From Christiangramia sp. OXR-203 (GTDB lineage: Bacteria; Bacteroidota; Bacteroidia; Flavobacteriales; Flavobacteriaceae), in the NCBI RefSeq assembly GCF_034372165.1, contig NZ_CP139698.1, positions 2,914,001-2,978,000 of the forward strand: a stretch of 64,000 nucleotides of DNA, given 5' to 3'. The notes beneath the pieces were generated by a model. The model ran no database searches and had not been told where the DNA came from. It saw nothing but the letters and a program-made list of their open reading frames with translations. Positions 1 through 8,368 of the stretch are shown in pieces; the stretch's first letter is position 1, and every line of letters starts with the position of its first letter. The position numbers and the translations under genes were made by a program.

Positions 1-561
1 AGATCTTATATCGATATGAATTTCAGAACAAGGACCACACGGCCCCTGGTCTCCCATTTCCCAGAAATTATCTTTTTTATTTCCGAAGATGATACGCTCC
101 TCTGGAACTATCTTTTTCCAAAGTTCCAGTGCTTCAGTATCCAGACCCAGTTGATCTGCATCTTCACTACCTTCAAAAACTGAAACATATAGCATTTCAG
201 GATCTATCTTATAAACCTCTGTAAGCAGTTCCCATGCCCAGTTGATCGCCTCCTTTTTAAAGTAGTCACCAAAACTCCAGTTACCCAGCATCTCGAACAT
301 AGTGTGATGATAAGTATCATGCCCTACTTCCTCCAGATCATTGTGCTTTCCACTTACCCGAAGACATTTTTGAGTATCGGTAAGCCTGCTGTTCTTAGGT
401 TCTGAATTACCCAGGAAAAATTCTTTGAACTGGTTCATTCCCGCATTGGTGAACATAAGTGTTGGATCGTCCTTGATCACCATTGGCGCGGAGGGAACTA
501 TACTATGAGCTTTTGATTTGAAAAATTCCAGAAATTGCTGGCGTATCTCCTGTGACTTCAT
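1..561 (-). CDS. alaS: Alanine-tRNA ligase, N-terminal part (cut by window edge)
   Basis: Charges tRNA(Ala) with alanine in the cytosol. The reverse strand reads 187 codons without a stop from an ATG at 559-561 and runs off the left edge, so only the N-terminal fifth of this roughly 870-residue enzyme is visible. The translation starts [14 protein letters not shown] and contains class II synthetase signatures typical of Ala[24 protein letters not shown] and [15 protein letters not shown]. It is divergent from the M23 peptidase gene, with 132 bases between the two starts. A possible minus-strand -7 box (TATTTTTG, 671-678) lies about 110 bases upstream but has no good -33 partner, so the promoter is uncertain. 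Identification is firm; the C-terminal editing domains cannot be seen. Confidence 0.96.
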   Translation of the reverse strand, partial: MKSQEIRQQFLEFFKSKAHSIVPSAPMVIKDDPTLMFTNAGMNQFKEFFLGNSEPKNSRLTDTQKCLRVSGKHNDLEEVGHDTYHHTMFEMLGNWSFGDYFKKEAINWAWELLTEVYKIDPEMLYVSVFEGSEDADQLGLDTEALELWKKIVPEERIIFGNKKDNFWEMGDQGPCGPCSEIHIDIRS

Positions 562-591
562 TTGGCTAATTTGTTGCAAATTTCATTAAAT

Positions 592-622
592 TATGAAGAC
601 GGCAAAACAATTCATATATTTG
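592..622 (+). promoter_or_regulatory. Bacteroidota-type promoter for the M23 peptidase gene
   Basis: A TATATTTG -7 box (615-622) fits TAnnTTTG exactly, and TATG at 592-595 lies 19 nt upstream as a degenerate -33 TTTG. The predicted start leaves a leader of about 65 nt before the ATG at 694. That leader carries two inverted repeats, described in the findings. Confidence 0.45.
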
Positions 623-693
623 TTCGTTTACCGTACGATATAACACGGTATTCGAGCCGTTTTCGAATGGCAAAAATAGCATAATTTTAACTC

Positions 694-1671
694 ATGTCGA
701 AGGTTAAATATTATTACGATAGCGAGACCCTTTCTTATCAGAAAATTGAAAAGAAAAAAGGGAAAAGACTAGGTATCGCACTTCTAAGTATTACCGGATC
801 TTTTCTGGCCGGCTTTATTTTACTCGTCATTTATCTCAATATTCCTCAAATTGAAACTCCGAAGGAAAAAGCATTAAAGCGTGAATTACACAACATGCAG
901 TTGCAATATGGTCTACTGAATAAAAAGATGGACCAGATCCAGGACGTCATGGCTAATATTGAAGATCGCGACAACAATATCTACAGACTCTACTTTGAAG
1001 CCAATCCAATTCCCGAAGAACAGCGTAAAGCAGGTTTTGGTGGGATTAACAGATATAAAGATCTGGAAGGATTTGACAACAGTAAGCTTATTACCGAAAC
1101 CACAAAAAGGATGGATATCCTTACCAAAAGACTTGTGGTTCAATCAAAATCTCTGGATGAGATCGCTGAACTTGCCAGAGAAAAAGGTGAATTACTGGAA
1201 GCTATCCCGGCTATTCAACCGGTCAAGAACCAGGATCTAAGCAGGATCGCTTCAGGTTACGGCTGGAGAAATGACCCCTTCACCAAGGTTAGAAAATTTC
1301 ATTATGGCATGGACTTTACCGCTCCAAGAGGAACTCCCGTATATGCTACTGGCGACGGCAAGGTTGTAAGGGCAGATAGCAGGTCTACAGGGTATGGAAA
1401 CCATATAAGAATAGATCACGGCTATGGCTATACCAGTCTTTACGCGCATTTATATAAATACAACGTTCGCCGGGGACAAACTGTAAAAAGAGGTGATGTG
1501 ATTGGTTTTGTAGGCAGCACCGGAAGATCTGAAGCGCCACATTTACATTACGAGATCTTCAAAGATGAAGACAGGATCAATCCTATTAATTTTTACTACG
1601 GAAATTTATCTCCTGAAGAATTTGGCGAAGTACTGGAAAGAGCTCAACGTGAAAATCAATCCCTGGATTAA
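694..1671 (+). CDS. M23 family metallopeptidase, membrane-anchored murein hydrolase
   Basis: Likely a peptidoglycan endopeptidase held in the inner membrane and acting in the periplasm. 325 residues: a basic N-terminus, one membrane segment at about 27-50, a helical or coiled-coil stalk at about 55-170, then a LytM/M23 domain at about 185-300. The zinc ligands are visible as H203-x3-D207 (HYGMD) and the HLH pair H283/H285, with H252 in AHLYKY, so the enzyme should be active rather than an EnvC-like activator. The stop codon overlaps the start of the next gene (TAATG), suggesting translational coupling to the MerR regulator. The real cell-wall bond and partner proteins cannot be read from the sequence. 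Confidence 0.9.
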   Translation: MSKVKYYYDSETLSYQKIEKKKGKRLGIALLSITGSFLAGFILLVIYLNIPQIETPKEKALKRELHNMQLQYGLLNKKMDQIQDVMANIEDRDNNIYRLYFEANPIPEEQRKAGFGGINRYKDLEGFDNSKLITETTKRMDILTKRLVVQSKSLDEIAELAREKGELLEAIPAIQPVKNQDLSRIASGYGWRNDPFTKVRKFHYGMDFTAPRGTPVYATGDGKVVRADSRSTGYGNHIRIDHGYGYTSLYAHLYKYNVRRGQTVKRGDVIGFVGSTGRSEAPHLHYEIFKDEDRINPINFYYGNLSPEEFGEVLERAQRENQSLD

Positions 1672-2000
1672 TGCATATCGAACTTCCTGAAAAACGTTAT
1701 TATGGTATTGGTGAAGTTGCCAAGGCATTCAACGTCAACACGTCCCTGATTAGATTCTGGGAAAAAGAATTTGATGCCATTAAACCGAAGAAAAATGCCA
1801 AGGGAAATCGTAAATTTACCCCTGAAGACATTAAAAATCTTGAACTTATTTATCACCTGGTAAAAGAACGAGGTTTCACGCTGGAAGGTGCTAAAATCCA
1901 CCTTAAGGAAGAAAAAAATAAAACACTAAGCAACTTCGATATTATTCGAAAATTAGAAACAATAAAAGCTGAACTAGTTAACCTAAAAAACCAATTATAA
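1671..2000 (+). CDS. MerR family transcriptional regulator
   Basis: Small DNA-binding regulator of 109 residues. The N-terminal part (about 10-75) matches the MerR winged helix: YGIGEVAKAFNVNTSLIRFWEKEF followed by a KFTPEDIKNLELIYHLV second helix-turn element. The C-terminal 35 residues are a charged helix expected to form the antiparallel dimer coiled coil. There is no extended effector domain and no cysteine cluster, so it is not a metal sensor of the classic MerR type. The ATG overlaps the stop of the M23 peptidase and lemA follows 2 nt later, so it sits in the middle of a tight operon. Its target is unknown; the inverted repeats upstream of the M23 gene are one possibility. Confidence 0.88.
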   Translation: MHIELPEKRYYGIGEVAKAFNVNTSLIRFWEKEFDAIKPKKNAKGNRKFTPEDIKNLELIYHLVKERGFTLEGAKIHLKEEKNKTLSNFDIIRKLETIKAELVNLKNQL

Positions 2001-2001
2001 C

Positions 2002-2595
2002 ATGAAAAAGTGGCTTCCAATAGCAATCATAGTAGTCCTTGTAATAGTAGTATGGCAAGTAACTGCCGGATTCAATAACACGGCTGTTACCAAAGAAGAA
2101 AATGCTAAACTAGCCTGGTCTAATGTAGAAAGCAGTTACCAGAGAAGAAATGATCTTATTGGTAATCTGGTTAAAACTGTAGAAGGTGCTGCAGACTTTG
2201 AAAGAGGTACTTTGAAGGAAGTTATCGAAGCTAGATCCAAAGCTACTTCAGTAAATGTTGATGCTGAGAATCTTAGTGCTGCACAAATTGAACAATTCCA
2301 GCAGGCTCAACAAGGAGTTACTTCAGCATTATCAAGATTACTGGTAACCGTTGAAAGGTATCCTGAACTAAAGGCAAACCAAAACTTCTTACAATTACAA
2401 TCGCAACTGGAAGGAACAGAGAACCGGATCAATGTTGCGAGAGACCGTTACAATGCTGCGGTAACCGACTTTAATACCTACATAAGAACTTTCCCGAATA
2501 CGCTGTTTGCAGGGATGTTCGGTTTTGAAAAAATGGAGCGCTTCCAAGCAGATGCCGGAGCTGAAAATGCACCAGACGTAGAATTCGATTTTTAG
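2002..2595 (+). CDS. lemA: LemA family protein
   Basis: 197 residues: an N-terminal membrane helix (about 3-23) and a long helical cytoplasmic or periplasmic bundle. The stretches WSNVESSYQRRNDLIGNLV and RYNAAVTDFNTYIRTFPN with a downstream MFGF are hallmarks of LemA proteins. The biochemical function of LemA is not established; in many bacteria it is encoded beside TPM-domain proteins, as here, where two TPM genes follow directly (5 nt gap to the first). I infer a shared envelope-related process for the three. The end contains an acidic tail (APDVEFDF). Confidence 0.93.
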   Translation: MKKWLPIAIIVVLVIVVWQVTAGFNNTAVTKEENAKLAWSNVESSYQRRNDLIGNLVKTVEGAADFERGTLKEVIEARSKATSVNVDAENLSAAQIEQFQQAQQGVTSALSRLLVTVERYPELKANQNFLQLQSQLEGTENRINVARDRYNAAVTDFNTYIRTFPNTLFAGMFGFEKMERFQADAGAENAPDVEFDF

Positions 2596-2599
2596 ACTT

Positions 2600-3043
2600 A
2601 TGAATAAGGATGTAGAAGCTTTCCTAAGCAAAAAAGAGGAAGAGAAGATCGTTGATGCCATTAGAACGGCAGAAAGAAAAACCAGCGGAGAGATTCGTGT
2701 TCATATCGAACCAAGTGCTGGTGAACTGGATATTTTCGATCGGGCCATGGAAGTCTTTCATGCCCTGAAAATGGATAACACCAAGCAGGCTAATGGCGTC
2801 CTCATCTATGTTGCTGTGGAAGATCGAAATTTTGTGATCTATGGTGACAAAGGGATTAATGATGTGGTTCCAGATAACTTCTGGGAAAGCACCAAGGATA
2901 TGATCGTTTCTCAGTTTAAAAAAGGAGATTTTGCTAAAGGTCTTATCGATGGTGTGCAAAAGGCTGGTGAGGAACTTCAAAAGCATTTCCCCTGGGATGA
3001 GATGGATACTAACGAACTTTCAGATCAAATTTCAAAAGGCTAG
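2600..3043 (+). CDS. TPM domain protein without signal peptide
   Basis: 147 residues made almost wholly of a TPM (TLP18.3/Psb32/MOLO-1) domain. Matching features are the helix EEEKIVDAIRTAERKTSGEIRVHIE, the core strand GVLIYVAVEDRNFVIYGDKGINDVVP, and the helix DFAKGLIDGVQKAGEELQKHFPW. It has no signal peptide and no membrane helix, unlike the next gene product, so it is probably cytoplasmic or peripherally bound. TPM domains have been linked to phosphatase activity in plant TLP18.3, but this is not shown for bacterial members. It belongs to the LemA-TPM-TPM cluster and its 3' end overlaps the upstream part of the next open frame. Confidence 0.85.
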   Translation: MNKDVEAFLSKKEEEKIVDAIRTAERKTSGEIRVHIEPSAGELDIFDRAMEVFHALKMDNTKQANGVLIYVAVEDRNFVIYGDKGINDVVPDNFWESTKDMIVSQFKKGDFAKGLIDGVQKAGEELQKHFPWDEMDTNELSDQISKG

Positions 3044-3839
3044 ACTTATCAAACAACTACTACTTTTACTCGTCTTAATTTGCACCTTCAATCTCCAGGC
3101 ACAACGGGAAATACCCCCAAAGCCAGCAGTTGAAACCAGTGTCTTTGATGAAGCAGATATGCTAAATGCTTCTGAAGAAAAAGCCCTGGAGCAAAAGCTT
3201 ATCAATTATGCCGATACTACAAGCACCCAAATAGTAGTCGCTACGATTGAAAGCCTGCAGGGAGAATATATAGGTACGTATGCGGCAGATTGGGCACATG
3301 AGTGGGGAATTGGGACAAAGGATGAAGACAATGGACTTCTTGTTCTGGTGGCTGAGAAAGACCGAAAGATCTGGATCACCACGGGCTATGGCGTTGAAGG
3401 GTATATGACCGATGCAAAGTCTAAAGAGATAGTAGAACAAATTATCCTGCCAGAATTTCGAAATAATAATATATATGCTGGTCTTGATAAAGGAACCAAT
3501 GCCATGTTTCAGGTTCTCGCTGGCAGCTACGAAGGTGTTCCACAAAATAACAATACCGGCGGTGGCATCCCAGTTAGAGCGATCGTCTTCCTTGTGTTGT
3601 TCGTGATCGTAATTATTTCCATGTTCAATAAACGTGGCGGTGGTCGTAATGGCGGACGTAGAAACGGCGGAAGCATCCTGTGGGACGCTATCATTTTAAG
3701 TAGTCTTGGAAGAGGCAGCTTTGGTGGTGGTGGTGGTTTTGGAGGTGGCTCCGGTGGAGGTTTTGGCGGCGGTGGCGGCTTCGGTGGCGGCTTCGGCGGT
3801 GGTGGATTTGGTGGCGGTGGAGCTGGTGGAAGCTGGTAA
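2997..3839 (+). CDS. Secreted or membrane TPM domain protein with glycine-rich tail
   Basis: Envelope protein with a signal peptide ending near NLQAQ, a TPM domain (about residues 40-180), one membrane helix (about 195-213) and an extreme glycine-rich C-terminus. The start is uncertain. The frame is open from 2931, but most of that overlaps the previous gene. The ATG at 2997 is the nearest one that precedes the signal peptide and gives 280 residues with a longish basic n-region. The natural signal peptide would begin at about 3048, where the codon is ATC, so a non-standard start is possible. The TPM core motif GLLVLVAEKDRKIWITTGYG parallels GVLIYVAVEDRNFVIYG of the upstream paralogue. Proteins of this layout (signal, TPM, helix, GGGFGGG tail) are common in Bacteroidota; the role is unknown. 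Confidence 0.82.
   Translation: MRWILTNFQIKFQKARLIKQLLLLLVLICTFNLQAQREIPPKPAVETSVFDEADMLNASEEKALEQKLINYADTTSTQIVVATIESLQGEYIGTYAADWAHEWGIGTKDEDNGLLVLVAEKDRKIWITTGYGVEGYMTDAKSKEIVEQIILPEFRNNNIYAGLDKGTNAMFQVLAGSYEGVPQNNNTGGGIPVRAIVFLVLFVIVIISMFNKRGGGRNGGRRNGGSILWDAIILSSLGRGSFGGGGGFGGGSGGGFGGGGGFGGGFGGGGFGGGGAGGSW
3718..3836 (+). repeat. Glycine-codon low-complexity tract (GGT/GGC/GGA)
   Basis: About 120 bases of near-continuous GGN and TTT/TTC codons encode the Gly-Phe tail of the secreted TPM protein (F followed by 3-5 G, repeated about seven times, ending in AGGSW). The complementary strand is open and proline-rich, but that is a composition shadow. Such tracts are prone to length variation. 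Confidence 0.85.
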
Positions 3840-3848
3840 AACCATATT

Positions 3849-4424
3849 ATGGAAAACCGAGTATTTTTCGACAAAACTTTCGAACACACCACATTTCAGA
3901 AAATTGACCTGCTGGATTCCGAATTTGAGCAATGCCAGTTTATAAACTGTAGCTTTCCCGATAGAGATCTGTCCAATGTTCGCTTTATTGAATGCAGCTT
4001 TGATCAAATCGATCTAAGTAACTCCAGGCTTTTTAAAACATCCATTCAGGACTGTTTATTTGATACCTGCAAACTGATGGGAGTATCTTTTGATCAATGC
4101 GAAATGTTTGGTTTTAATTTCAAAGCACAGAACGGCATTTTCGATCATTCCAGTTTTTATAAAGTCAGATTACCAGGTTTTCAGGCACAGAACTGTAGCT
4201 TTAAAAATGTAGATTTCACTGAGGCGATACTGAAAGAAGCCTATTTCAAAGGATCAGATTTTACAAATGCTATTTTCGAACGCACAGAGTTGGAGAAGGC
4301 AGATCTTTTGAATACAAGTAATCTTAGGCTCGACCCTGAAGTCAACCTTATAAAGCAGGCTAAATTAGATTTAGAAGCGCTACCAGGCCTACTTACAAAG
4401 TTCAGCTTGAATATCAAACAATAA
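3849..4424 (+). CDS. Pentapeptide repeat protein
   Basis: 191 residues with repeated A/C-(D/N/S)-(L/F)-x-x quintets, for example NVRFIECSFDQIDLSNSRLF and GSDFTNAIFERTELEKADLL, which fold as a right-handed quadrilateral beta-helix. It has no signal peptide and is relatively rich in cysteine at repeat positions, as in CSF, CLF and CKL. Some family members mimic DNA and inhibit gyrase (Qnr/MfpA), but nothing here points to that job, so the function is open. It closes the plus-strand cluster begun by the M23 peptidase (9 nt after the TPM gene) and is followed by a strong bidirectional terminator. Confidence 0.85.
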   Translation: MENRVFFDKTFEHTTFQKIDLLDSEFEQCQFINCSFPDRDLSNVRFIECSFDQIDLSNSRLFKTSIQDCLFDTCKLMGVSFDQCEMFGFNFKAQNGIFDHSSFYKVRLPGFQAQNCSFKNVDFTEAILKEAYFKGSDFTNAIFERTELEKADLLNTSNLRLDPEVNLIKQAKLDLEALPGLLTKFSLNIKQ

Positions 4425-4451
4425 AAAAACCGCCCGAATGGGCGGTTTTTT
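4424..4451. terminator. Bidirectional intrinsic terminator between pentapeptide gene and clpX
   Basis: Perfect stem CCGCCC (4430-4435), GAAT loop, GGGCGG (4440-4445), flanked by A6 and T6, so it can work on both strands for the converging transcripts. Confidence 0.9.
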
Positions 4452-4467
4452 CTTTATATTTATCATA

Positions 4468-5700
4468 CTATGAAACTGCTTTAAGCTTGCTCATAGTAGA
4501 TTTATTCAGTTTGTCTTCAGCATATTCTCTGGTTACCGTAAAATGATCCTGATCACTTTCTGGCATCTCGAACATAGCATCGGTCAAAATAGCTTCGCAT
4601 AAGGATCTTAATCCTCGTGCTCCCAACTTATATTCTATTGCTTTATTTACAATATAATCCAGAGCATCTGAAGTGATATCAAATTCGATATCATCCATCT
4701 CGAAGAGTTTCTTATACTGCTTGATGATGGCGTTCTTAGGTTCTGTAAGAATCGCTCTAAGTGTCTCGCGATCCAGCGGATTCATATAAGTAAGCGCTGG
4801 CAATCTACCAATGATCTCAGGTATTAATCCAAATTCCTTTAGATCCTTAGGGATGATATACTTCAATAGATTGGTTCGCTCGATCTTATCTTCACTTTTT
4901 GATGCACTAAAACCAACAGCCTGCATGTTCAAACGCTTGCTAATGATCTTGTCGATCCCATCAAAAGCACCTCCGGCAATAAATAGAATATTCTCAGTAT
5001 CTACTTCGATAAATTTCTGATCGGGATGCTTACGACCACCTTTAGGCGGGACATTAACAGTAGTTCCTTCCAGCAATTTCAATAACGCCTGCTGAACACC
5101 TTCCCCGGAAACATCTCTGGTAATAGAAGGATTATCACTCTTGCGGGCGATCTTATCGATCTCATCAATAAATACAATCCCACGCTGAGCCTTTTCAGTA
5201 TTATAATCGGCTGCCTGTAAAAGTCTGGTAAGTATACCTTCTACATCCTCACCTACATATCCTGCTTCAGTAAGTACTGTAGCATCTACGATAGCTAGTG
5301 GCACATTCAGCATTTTTGCAATCGTTCTGGCCATAAGGGTTTTACCGGTACCGGTTTCCCCAACCATCACTATATTACTTTTCTGAATTTCTACATCATC
5401 ATTTTTCTCAGGCTGTAATAGTCTTTTGTAGTGGTTATAAACCGCAACAGACATCACCTTCTTCGTTTCTTCCTGCCCTATGATATACTCATCCAGAAAG
5501 GATTTAATCTTCTTAGGCTTACTAAGCATAAGATCTGAAGAAAGTTCTTTCGCTTCTCCCTGTTTCGACTCTTCGATCACAATGCCATGAGCCTGCTCGA
5601 TACATCTATCACAGATGTGAGCATCAAGGCCTGCTATCAATAAATTGGTCTCAGGTTTTTTTCTACCACAAAAGGAACATTCTAAATCTTCTTTCGCCAT
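4468..5700 (-). CDS. clpX: ATP-dependent Clp protease ATP-binding subunit ClpX
   Basis: AAA+ unfoldase that feeds substrates to ClpP in the cytosol. 410 residues, normal length. The zinc-binding domain has C8, C11, C30 and C33; Walker A is GETGTGKT (114-121), Walker B is VFIDEID (about 176-182), and the sensor/arginine region near [13 protein letters not shown] is intact. The IGF-type ClpP loop is not obvious from eye alone, but the partner clpP is directly upstream on the same strand. A small perfect hairpin (5721-5736) in the 44-base gap between clpP and clpX has no T-tract and is more likely an mRNA processing or stability element than a terminator. Confidence 0.97.
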   Translation of the reverse strand: MAKEDLECSFCGRKKPETNLLIAGLDAHICDRCIEQAHGIVIEESKQGEAKELSSDLMLSKPKKIKSFLDEYIIGQEETKKVMSVAVYNHYKRLLQPEKNDDVEIQKSNIVMVGETGTGKTLMARTIAKMLNVPLAIVDATVLTEAGYVGEDVEGILTRLLQAADYNTEKAQRGIVFIDEIDKIARKSDNPSITRDVSGEGVQQALLKLLEGTTVNVPPKGGRKHPDQKFIEVDTENILFIAGGAFDGIDKIISKRLNMQAVGFSASKSEDKIERTNLLKYIIPKDLKEFGLIPEIIGRLPALTYMNPLDRETLRAILTEPKNAIIKQYKKLFEMDDIEFDITSDALDYIVNKAIEYKLGARGLRSLCEAILTDAMFEMPESDQDHFTVTREYAEDKLNKSTMSKLKAVS

Positions 5701-5744
5701 TATTTAATTTTTCAGATTTTGACTTCCTGTGAAGTCCCGCACAA

Positions 5745-6422
5745 TTATGCTTCTCTTTTAAGTACTTCGTCAATCATTCCGTATTCCTTGGCTCTTTCAG
5801 CCTTCATCCAGTAATCACGATCACTATCCTCATGGATCTTCTCGTATGTTTGTCCTGAATGTTTCGCAATGATCTTATATAATTCTTCTTTCAAGGTTAC
5901 GATCTCTCTGGCAGTGATCTCGATGTCACTCGCCTGTCCCTGAGCACCACCCATTGGCTGGTGAATCATTACACGACTATGTGGCAAACCACTTCTCTTT
6001 CCAGCCTCGCCTGCACATAATAGCACAGCTCCCATACTGGCAGCCATTCCCGTACAGATAGTCGCTACATCAGGCTTTATGAATTGCATAGTATCATAAA
6101 TACCTAATCCAGCATAAACACTACCTCCTGGTGAGTTGATATATATCTGGATATCTTTAGCGGCATCTGTACTCTCTAAGAATAAAAGCTGAGCCTGTAC
6201 GATATTCGCTACCTGTTCATTAATTCCGGTTCCCAAAAAGATAATTCTATCCATCATCAATCTGGAAAAAACATCCATTGCTACGGCATTCATTTGTCGC
6301 TCTTCAATGATGTTAGGAGTCATCCCTGTAGGAAGCATGCTGCTCACTATTTTATCGTAATAATTGCTGTTGATGTTATGATCTGAAACAGCATATTTTT
6401 GAAATTCCTTTCCGTAGTCCAT
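5745..6422 (-). CDS. clpP: ATP-dependent Clp protease proteolytic subunit
   Basis: Serine peptidase forming the barrel that degrades proteins delivered by ClpX. 225 residues from the ATG at 6420-6422; the frame also has a TTG one codon earlier, but ATG is preferred. The catalytic triad is visible: S129 in GMAASMG, H154 in IHQPMGG and D203 in DSDRDYW. The N-terminal 30 residues precede the mature core and may be a processed propeptide. The gene lies between tig and clpX on the same strand, the common tig-clpP-clpX order, but an intrinsic terminator after tig (6471-6504) suggests that clpPX has its own promoter in the roughly 50 bases downstream of it; I could not find a consensus match there. 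Confidence 0.97.
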   Translation of the reverse strand: MDYGKEFQKYAVSDHNINSNYYDKIVSSMLPTGMTPNIIEERQMNAVAMDVFSRLMMDRIIFLGTGINEQVANIVQAQLLFLESTDAAKDIQIYINSPGGSVYAGLGIYDTMQFIKPDVATICTGMAASMGAVLLCAGEAGKRSGLPHSRVMIHQPMGGAQGQASDIEITAREIVTLKEELYKIIAKHSGQTYEKIHEDSDRDYWMKAERAKEYGMIDEVLKREA

Positions 6423-6470
6423 CAATTTTTTTGAATTTTTCTAATCTTAAACAATTTCCCGTATAAAACC

Positions 6471-6504
6471 AAAAAAGGCGTTACTCGGGTTGAGTTAACG
6501 CCTT
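6471..6504 (-). terminator. Intrinsic terminator after tig
   Basis: Stem AAGGCGTTA (6475-6483) with TTAACGCCTT on the other side (6495-6504), loop of about 11 nt, followed on the minus strand by a run of six T. It separates tig from clpPX. Confidence 0.8.
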
Positions 6505-6532
6505 AAAGATAATTAATATATCCTAAAAAGGC

Positions 6533-7855
6533 TTACTTATAGATTGCTTTCACAAATTCTTCGTAAGTCACTTCTTTTTCATCAAATTTCATATTTTCCT
6601 TATAAAATTTGAGAAGTTTCTCGTTCATTAACTGCTCTGAAAGTCTCTTAACCTCATCCTGGTTAGAAAGGATTCTTGCAGCGATATCATCAAGTTCTTT
6701 TTCTGAAGGATCCATTTGACCAAATTGAGCCATTTGTTCCTTGATCTTTTCTGAAGCAAATGCCTTAAGATCGTTGAAATCTACACTAAGATTATTATCG
6801 TTTACCACTTTACCTTCGATCAACTGGTAACGAAGACCTTTCTCGCTTTTCTCATATTCTTCAGCCGCTTCCTCATCTGTTAATGGTTTTTCACCAACTG
6901 TTTGGATCCACTTCTGAAGGAATTCTTTGGGCAGCTCGAAATTAGTATTTTCGATAAGCTTTTCAGTAATATCATTCATCAATTGCTGATCGCTCTGTTG
7001 CTCGAATTGCTTTGCTGCATCCTCCTTGATCTTATCCTTCAATTCAGTCACAGAAGTTACCTTATCCTTACCGAAAAGTTTGTCGAATAATTCCTGGTCA
7101 AGATCTGCTAGTTCTCTTTCGTTGATTTCAGAAATAGTGAATTCTACTTCAACATCAAGATCGTTAGCTTTTTCCTGATCGATGCTTAGGTGATTTACCA
7201 GAGCCTGCTCATCTTCGAAAAGATTTTTTGTCTTCAATGTAAGGGTATCGCCAACTTTCGCACCTACAAATTTCCCAAGATTTCTCTTTCCTTTGATAGC
7301 AGCCAGCTCGATAGTGGTATCGTTCTCAATACCTTCTTCTTCATTCTTGAAGGTTCCTGCAACGGTATCTCCTTCTTCTACTTCATCTTTAGTCTTCAGC
7401 TTACCATATTGCTTCTGGATGCTTTCAACCTGGTCGTTCACCATTTTCTCATCGGCAACGATATTATATTTTCTTACTGGATCCTTAAGATCAAGATCTA
7501 CATCAAATTCTGGAGCAAGTCCAAGTTCGAATTCAAAAGAATAGTTCTCACGATCCCAGTCAAAATTTTCCTGTTCCTTCGGAAGTGGATTTCCAAGGAC
7601 ATCCAATTTCTCTTCCGTTAGGTATTTATTAAGGCTATCCTGAAGAAGCTTGTTCACTTCATCAACCAAAACAGCCTGTCCATATTGTTTTTTAACCATT
7701 CCCATTGGTACATGACCTTTTCTAAAACCGGGAATATTGGCATTCTTTCGGTAATCTTTTAAAATCTTATCTACTTTACCGGCGTAATCTTCTTTAGCGA
7801 TATCAACTTTTACTACCGCGTTTAATTCATCAATATTCTCTCTGGTAATATTCAT
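6533..7855 (-). CDS. tig: Trigger factor
   Basis: Ribosome-bound chaperone that meets nascent chains. 440 residues, usual length. The N-terminal ribosome-binding domain contains the signature GFRKGHVP (43-50). The middle should be the FKBP-like PPIase domain (about 155-240), which looks degenerate, as often seen in Bacteroidota (EEGDTVAGTF, GAKVGDTLTLK are the recognisable parts). The C-terminal helical arms are rich in E, K and Q. It has a clear promoter (7882-7912) and its own terminator, so it appears to be monocistronic, upstream of clpPX. Confidence 0.95.
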   Translation of the reverse strand: MNITRENIDELNAVVKVDIAKEDYAGKVDKILKDYRKNANIPGFRKGHVPMGMVKKQYGQAVLVDEVNKLLQDSLNKYLTEEKLDVLGNPLPKEQENFDWDRENYSFEFELGLAPEFDVDLDLKDPVRKYNIVADEKMVNDQVESIQKQYGKLKTKDEVEEGDTVAGTFKNEEEGIENDTTIELAAIKGKRNLGKFVGAKVGDTLTLKTKNLFEDEQALVNHLSIDQEKANDLDVEVEFTISEINERELADLDQELFDKLFGKDKVTSVTELKDKIKEDAAKQFEQQSDQQLMNDITEKLIENTNFELPKEFLQKWIQTVGEKPLTDEEAAEEYEKSEKGLRYQLIEGKVVNDNNLSVDFNDLKAFASEKIKEQMAQFGQMDPSEKELDDIAARILSNQDEVKRLSEQLMNEKLLKFYKENMKFDEKEVTYEEFVKAIYK

Positions 7856-7881
7856 TTTGATCTTATATAAAAATTGGAGTG

Positions 7882-7912
7882 CAAAATTACGCTTTTTCTT
7901 AAAGTCTGCAAA
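7882..7912 (-). promoter_or_regulatory. Promoter of tig
   Basis: On the minus strand, TTTG (7909-7912), exactly 19 nt, then TAATTTTG (7882-7889): a full match to the Bacteroidota consensus. The leader to the tig ATG is about 20 nt. Confidence 0.65.
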
Positions 7913-7940
7913 CTTTCAATTTGTTGAAATTCAGTTAAAT

Positions 7941-8282
7941 CTAATCTGATTTCAGAATAGAAAAGAGTACCGACTGAAACAGGGAAAGCAATAAACTGAA
8001 AATTATAGCCATAAACCATCCGTTTACATCAAATCCATCAATAAAACCATCTGCCATAAATATGATAATGGCATTGATGATAAGGAGAAATAACCCGAGG
8101 GTTAATATGGTAACAGGCAAAGTTAAAAGTACCAGTATGGGTTTTACAATAAAGTTAAGTAGTGAAAGGACTACTGCAACGATGATGGCTGTCCAGTAAC
8201 TATCTACAGAAACACCTGGTAAGATTTTGGCTAATATGACCACAGCCACAGCTGTAAGTAAAAGTCTTAGTAATAATTTCAT
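7941..8282 (-). CDS. Phage holin family IV-like small membrane protein
   Basis: 113 residues from the ATG at 8280-8282; the open frame extends 22 codons further up, but that segment is hydrophilic and runs into the terminator of the next operon. Four predicted membrane helices with glycine and proline breaks (LLTAVAVVILAKILPGV, IIVAVVLSLLNFIVKPILVLLTLP, TLGLFLLIINAIIIFMADGF, AIIFSLLLSLFQSVLFSIL) match the family called 'Mycobacterial 4 TMS phage holin'. Despite the name, these are chromosomal proteins of unknown role in most bacteria, and there is no phage context here. No clear promoter is visible in the short upstream gap. Confidence 0.82.
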   Translation of the reverse strand: MKLLLRLLLTAVAVVILAKILPGVSVDSYWTAIIVAVVLSLLNFIVKPILVLLTLPVTILTLGLFLLIINAIIIFMADGFIDGFDVNGWFMAIIFSLLLSLFQSVLFSILKSD

Positions 8283-8314
8283 ATTATTATTGATTGATTT
8301 GCTGGTAAAATTGC

Positions 8315-8341
8315 AAAAAAAAGACCGGGCAAAACCCGGTC
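8315..8341 (-). terminator. Intrinsic terminator after the SGNH lipoprotein gene
   Basis: Stem GACCGGG (8323-8329), loop CAAAA, CCCGGTC (8335-8341), followed on the minus strand by eight T. It closes the FadL-SGNH operon. Confidence 0.9.
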
Positions 8342-8368
8342 TCTTCAATATTTATGTCAATTTTAGTA

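Noticed and set aside
3527-3892. Long proline-rich open frame on the minus strand
   Set aside because: It is the complement of the glycine-rich tail of the TPM protein; repeated GGN codons give CCN on the other strand. No start signal or homology.
5721-5736. GACTTC-CTGT-GAAGTC hairpin between clpP and clpX as a terminator
   Set aside because: Short stem with no T-tract on the minus strand; clpX would not be expressed. More likely an RNA processing or stability element.
7941-8282. Prophage remnant because of the holin-like name
   Set aside because: The family is a chromosomal four-helix membrane protein; no phage gene is nearby.
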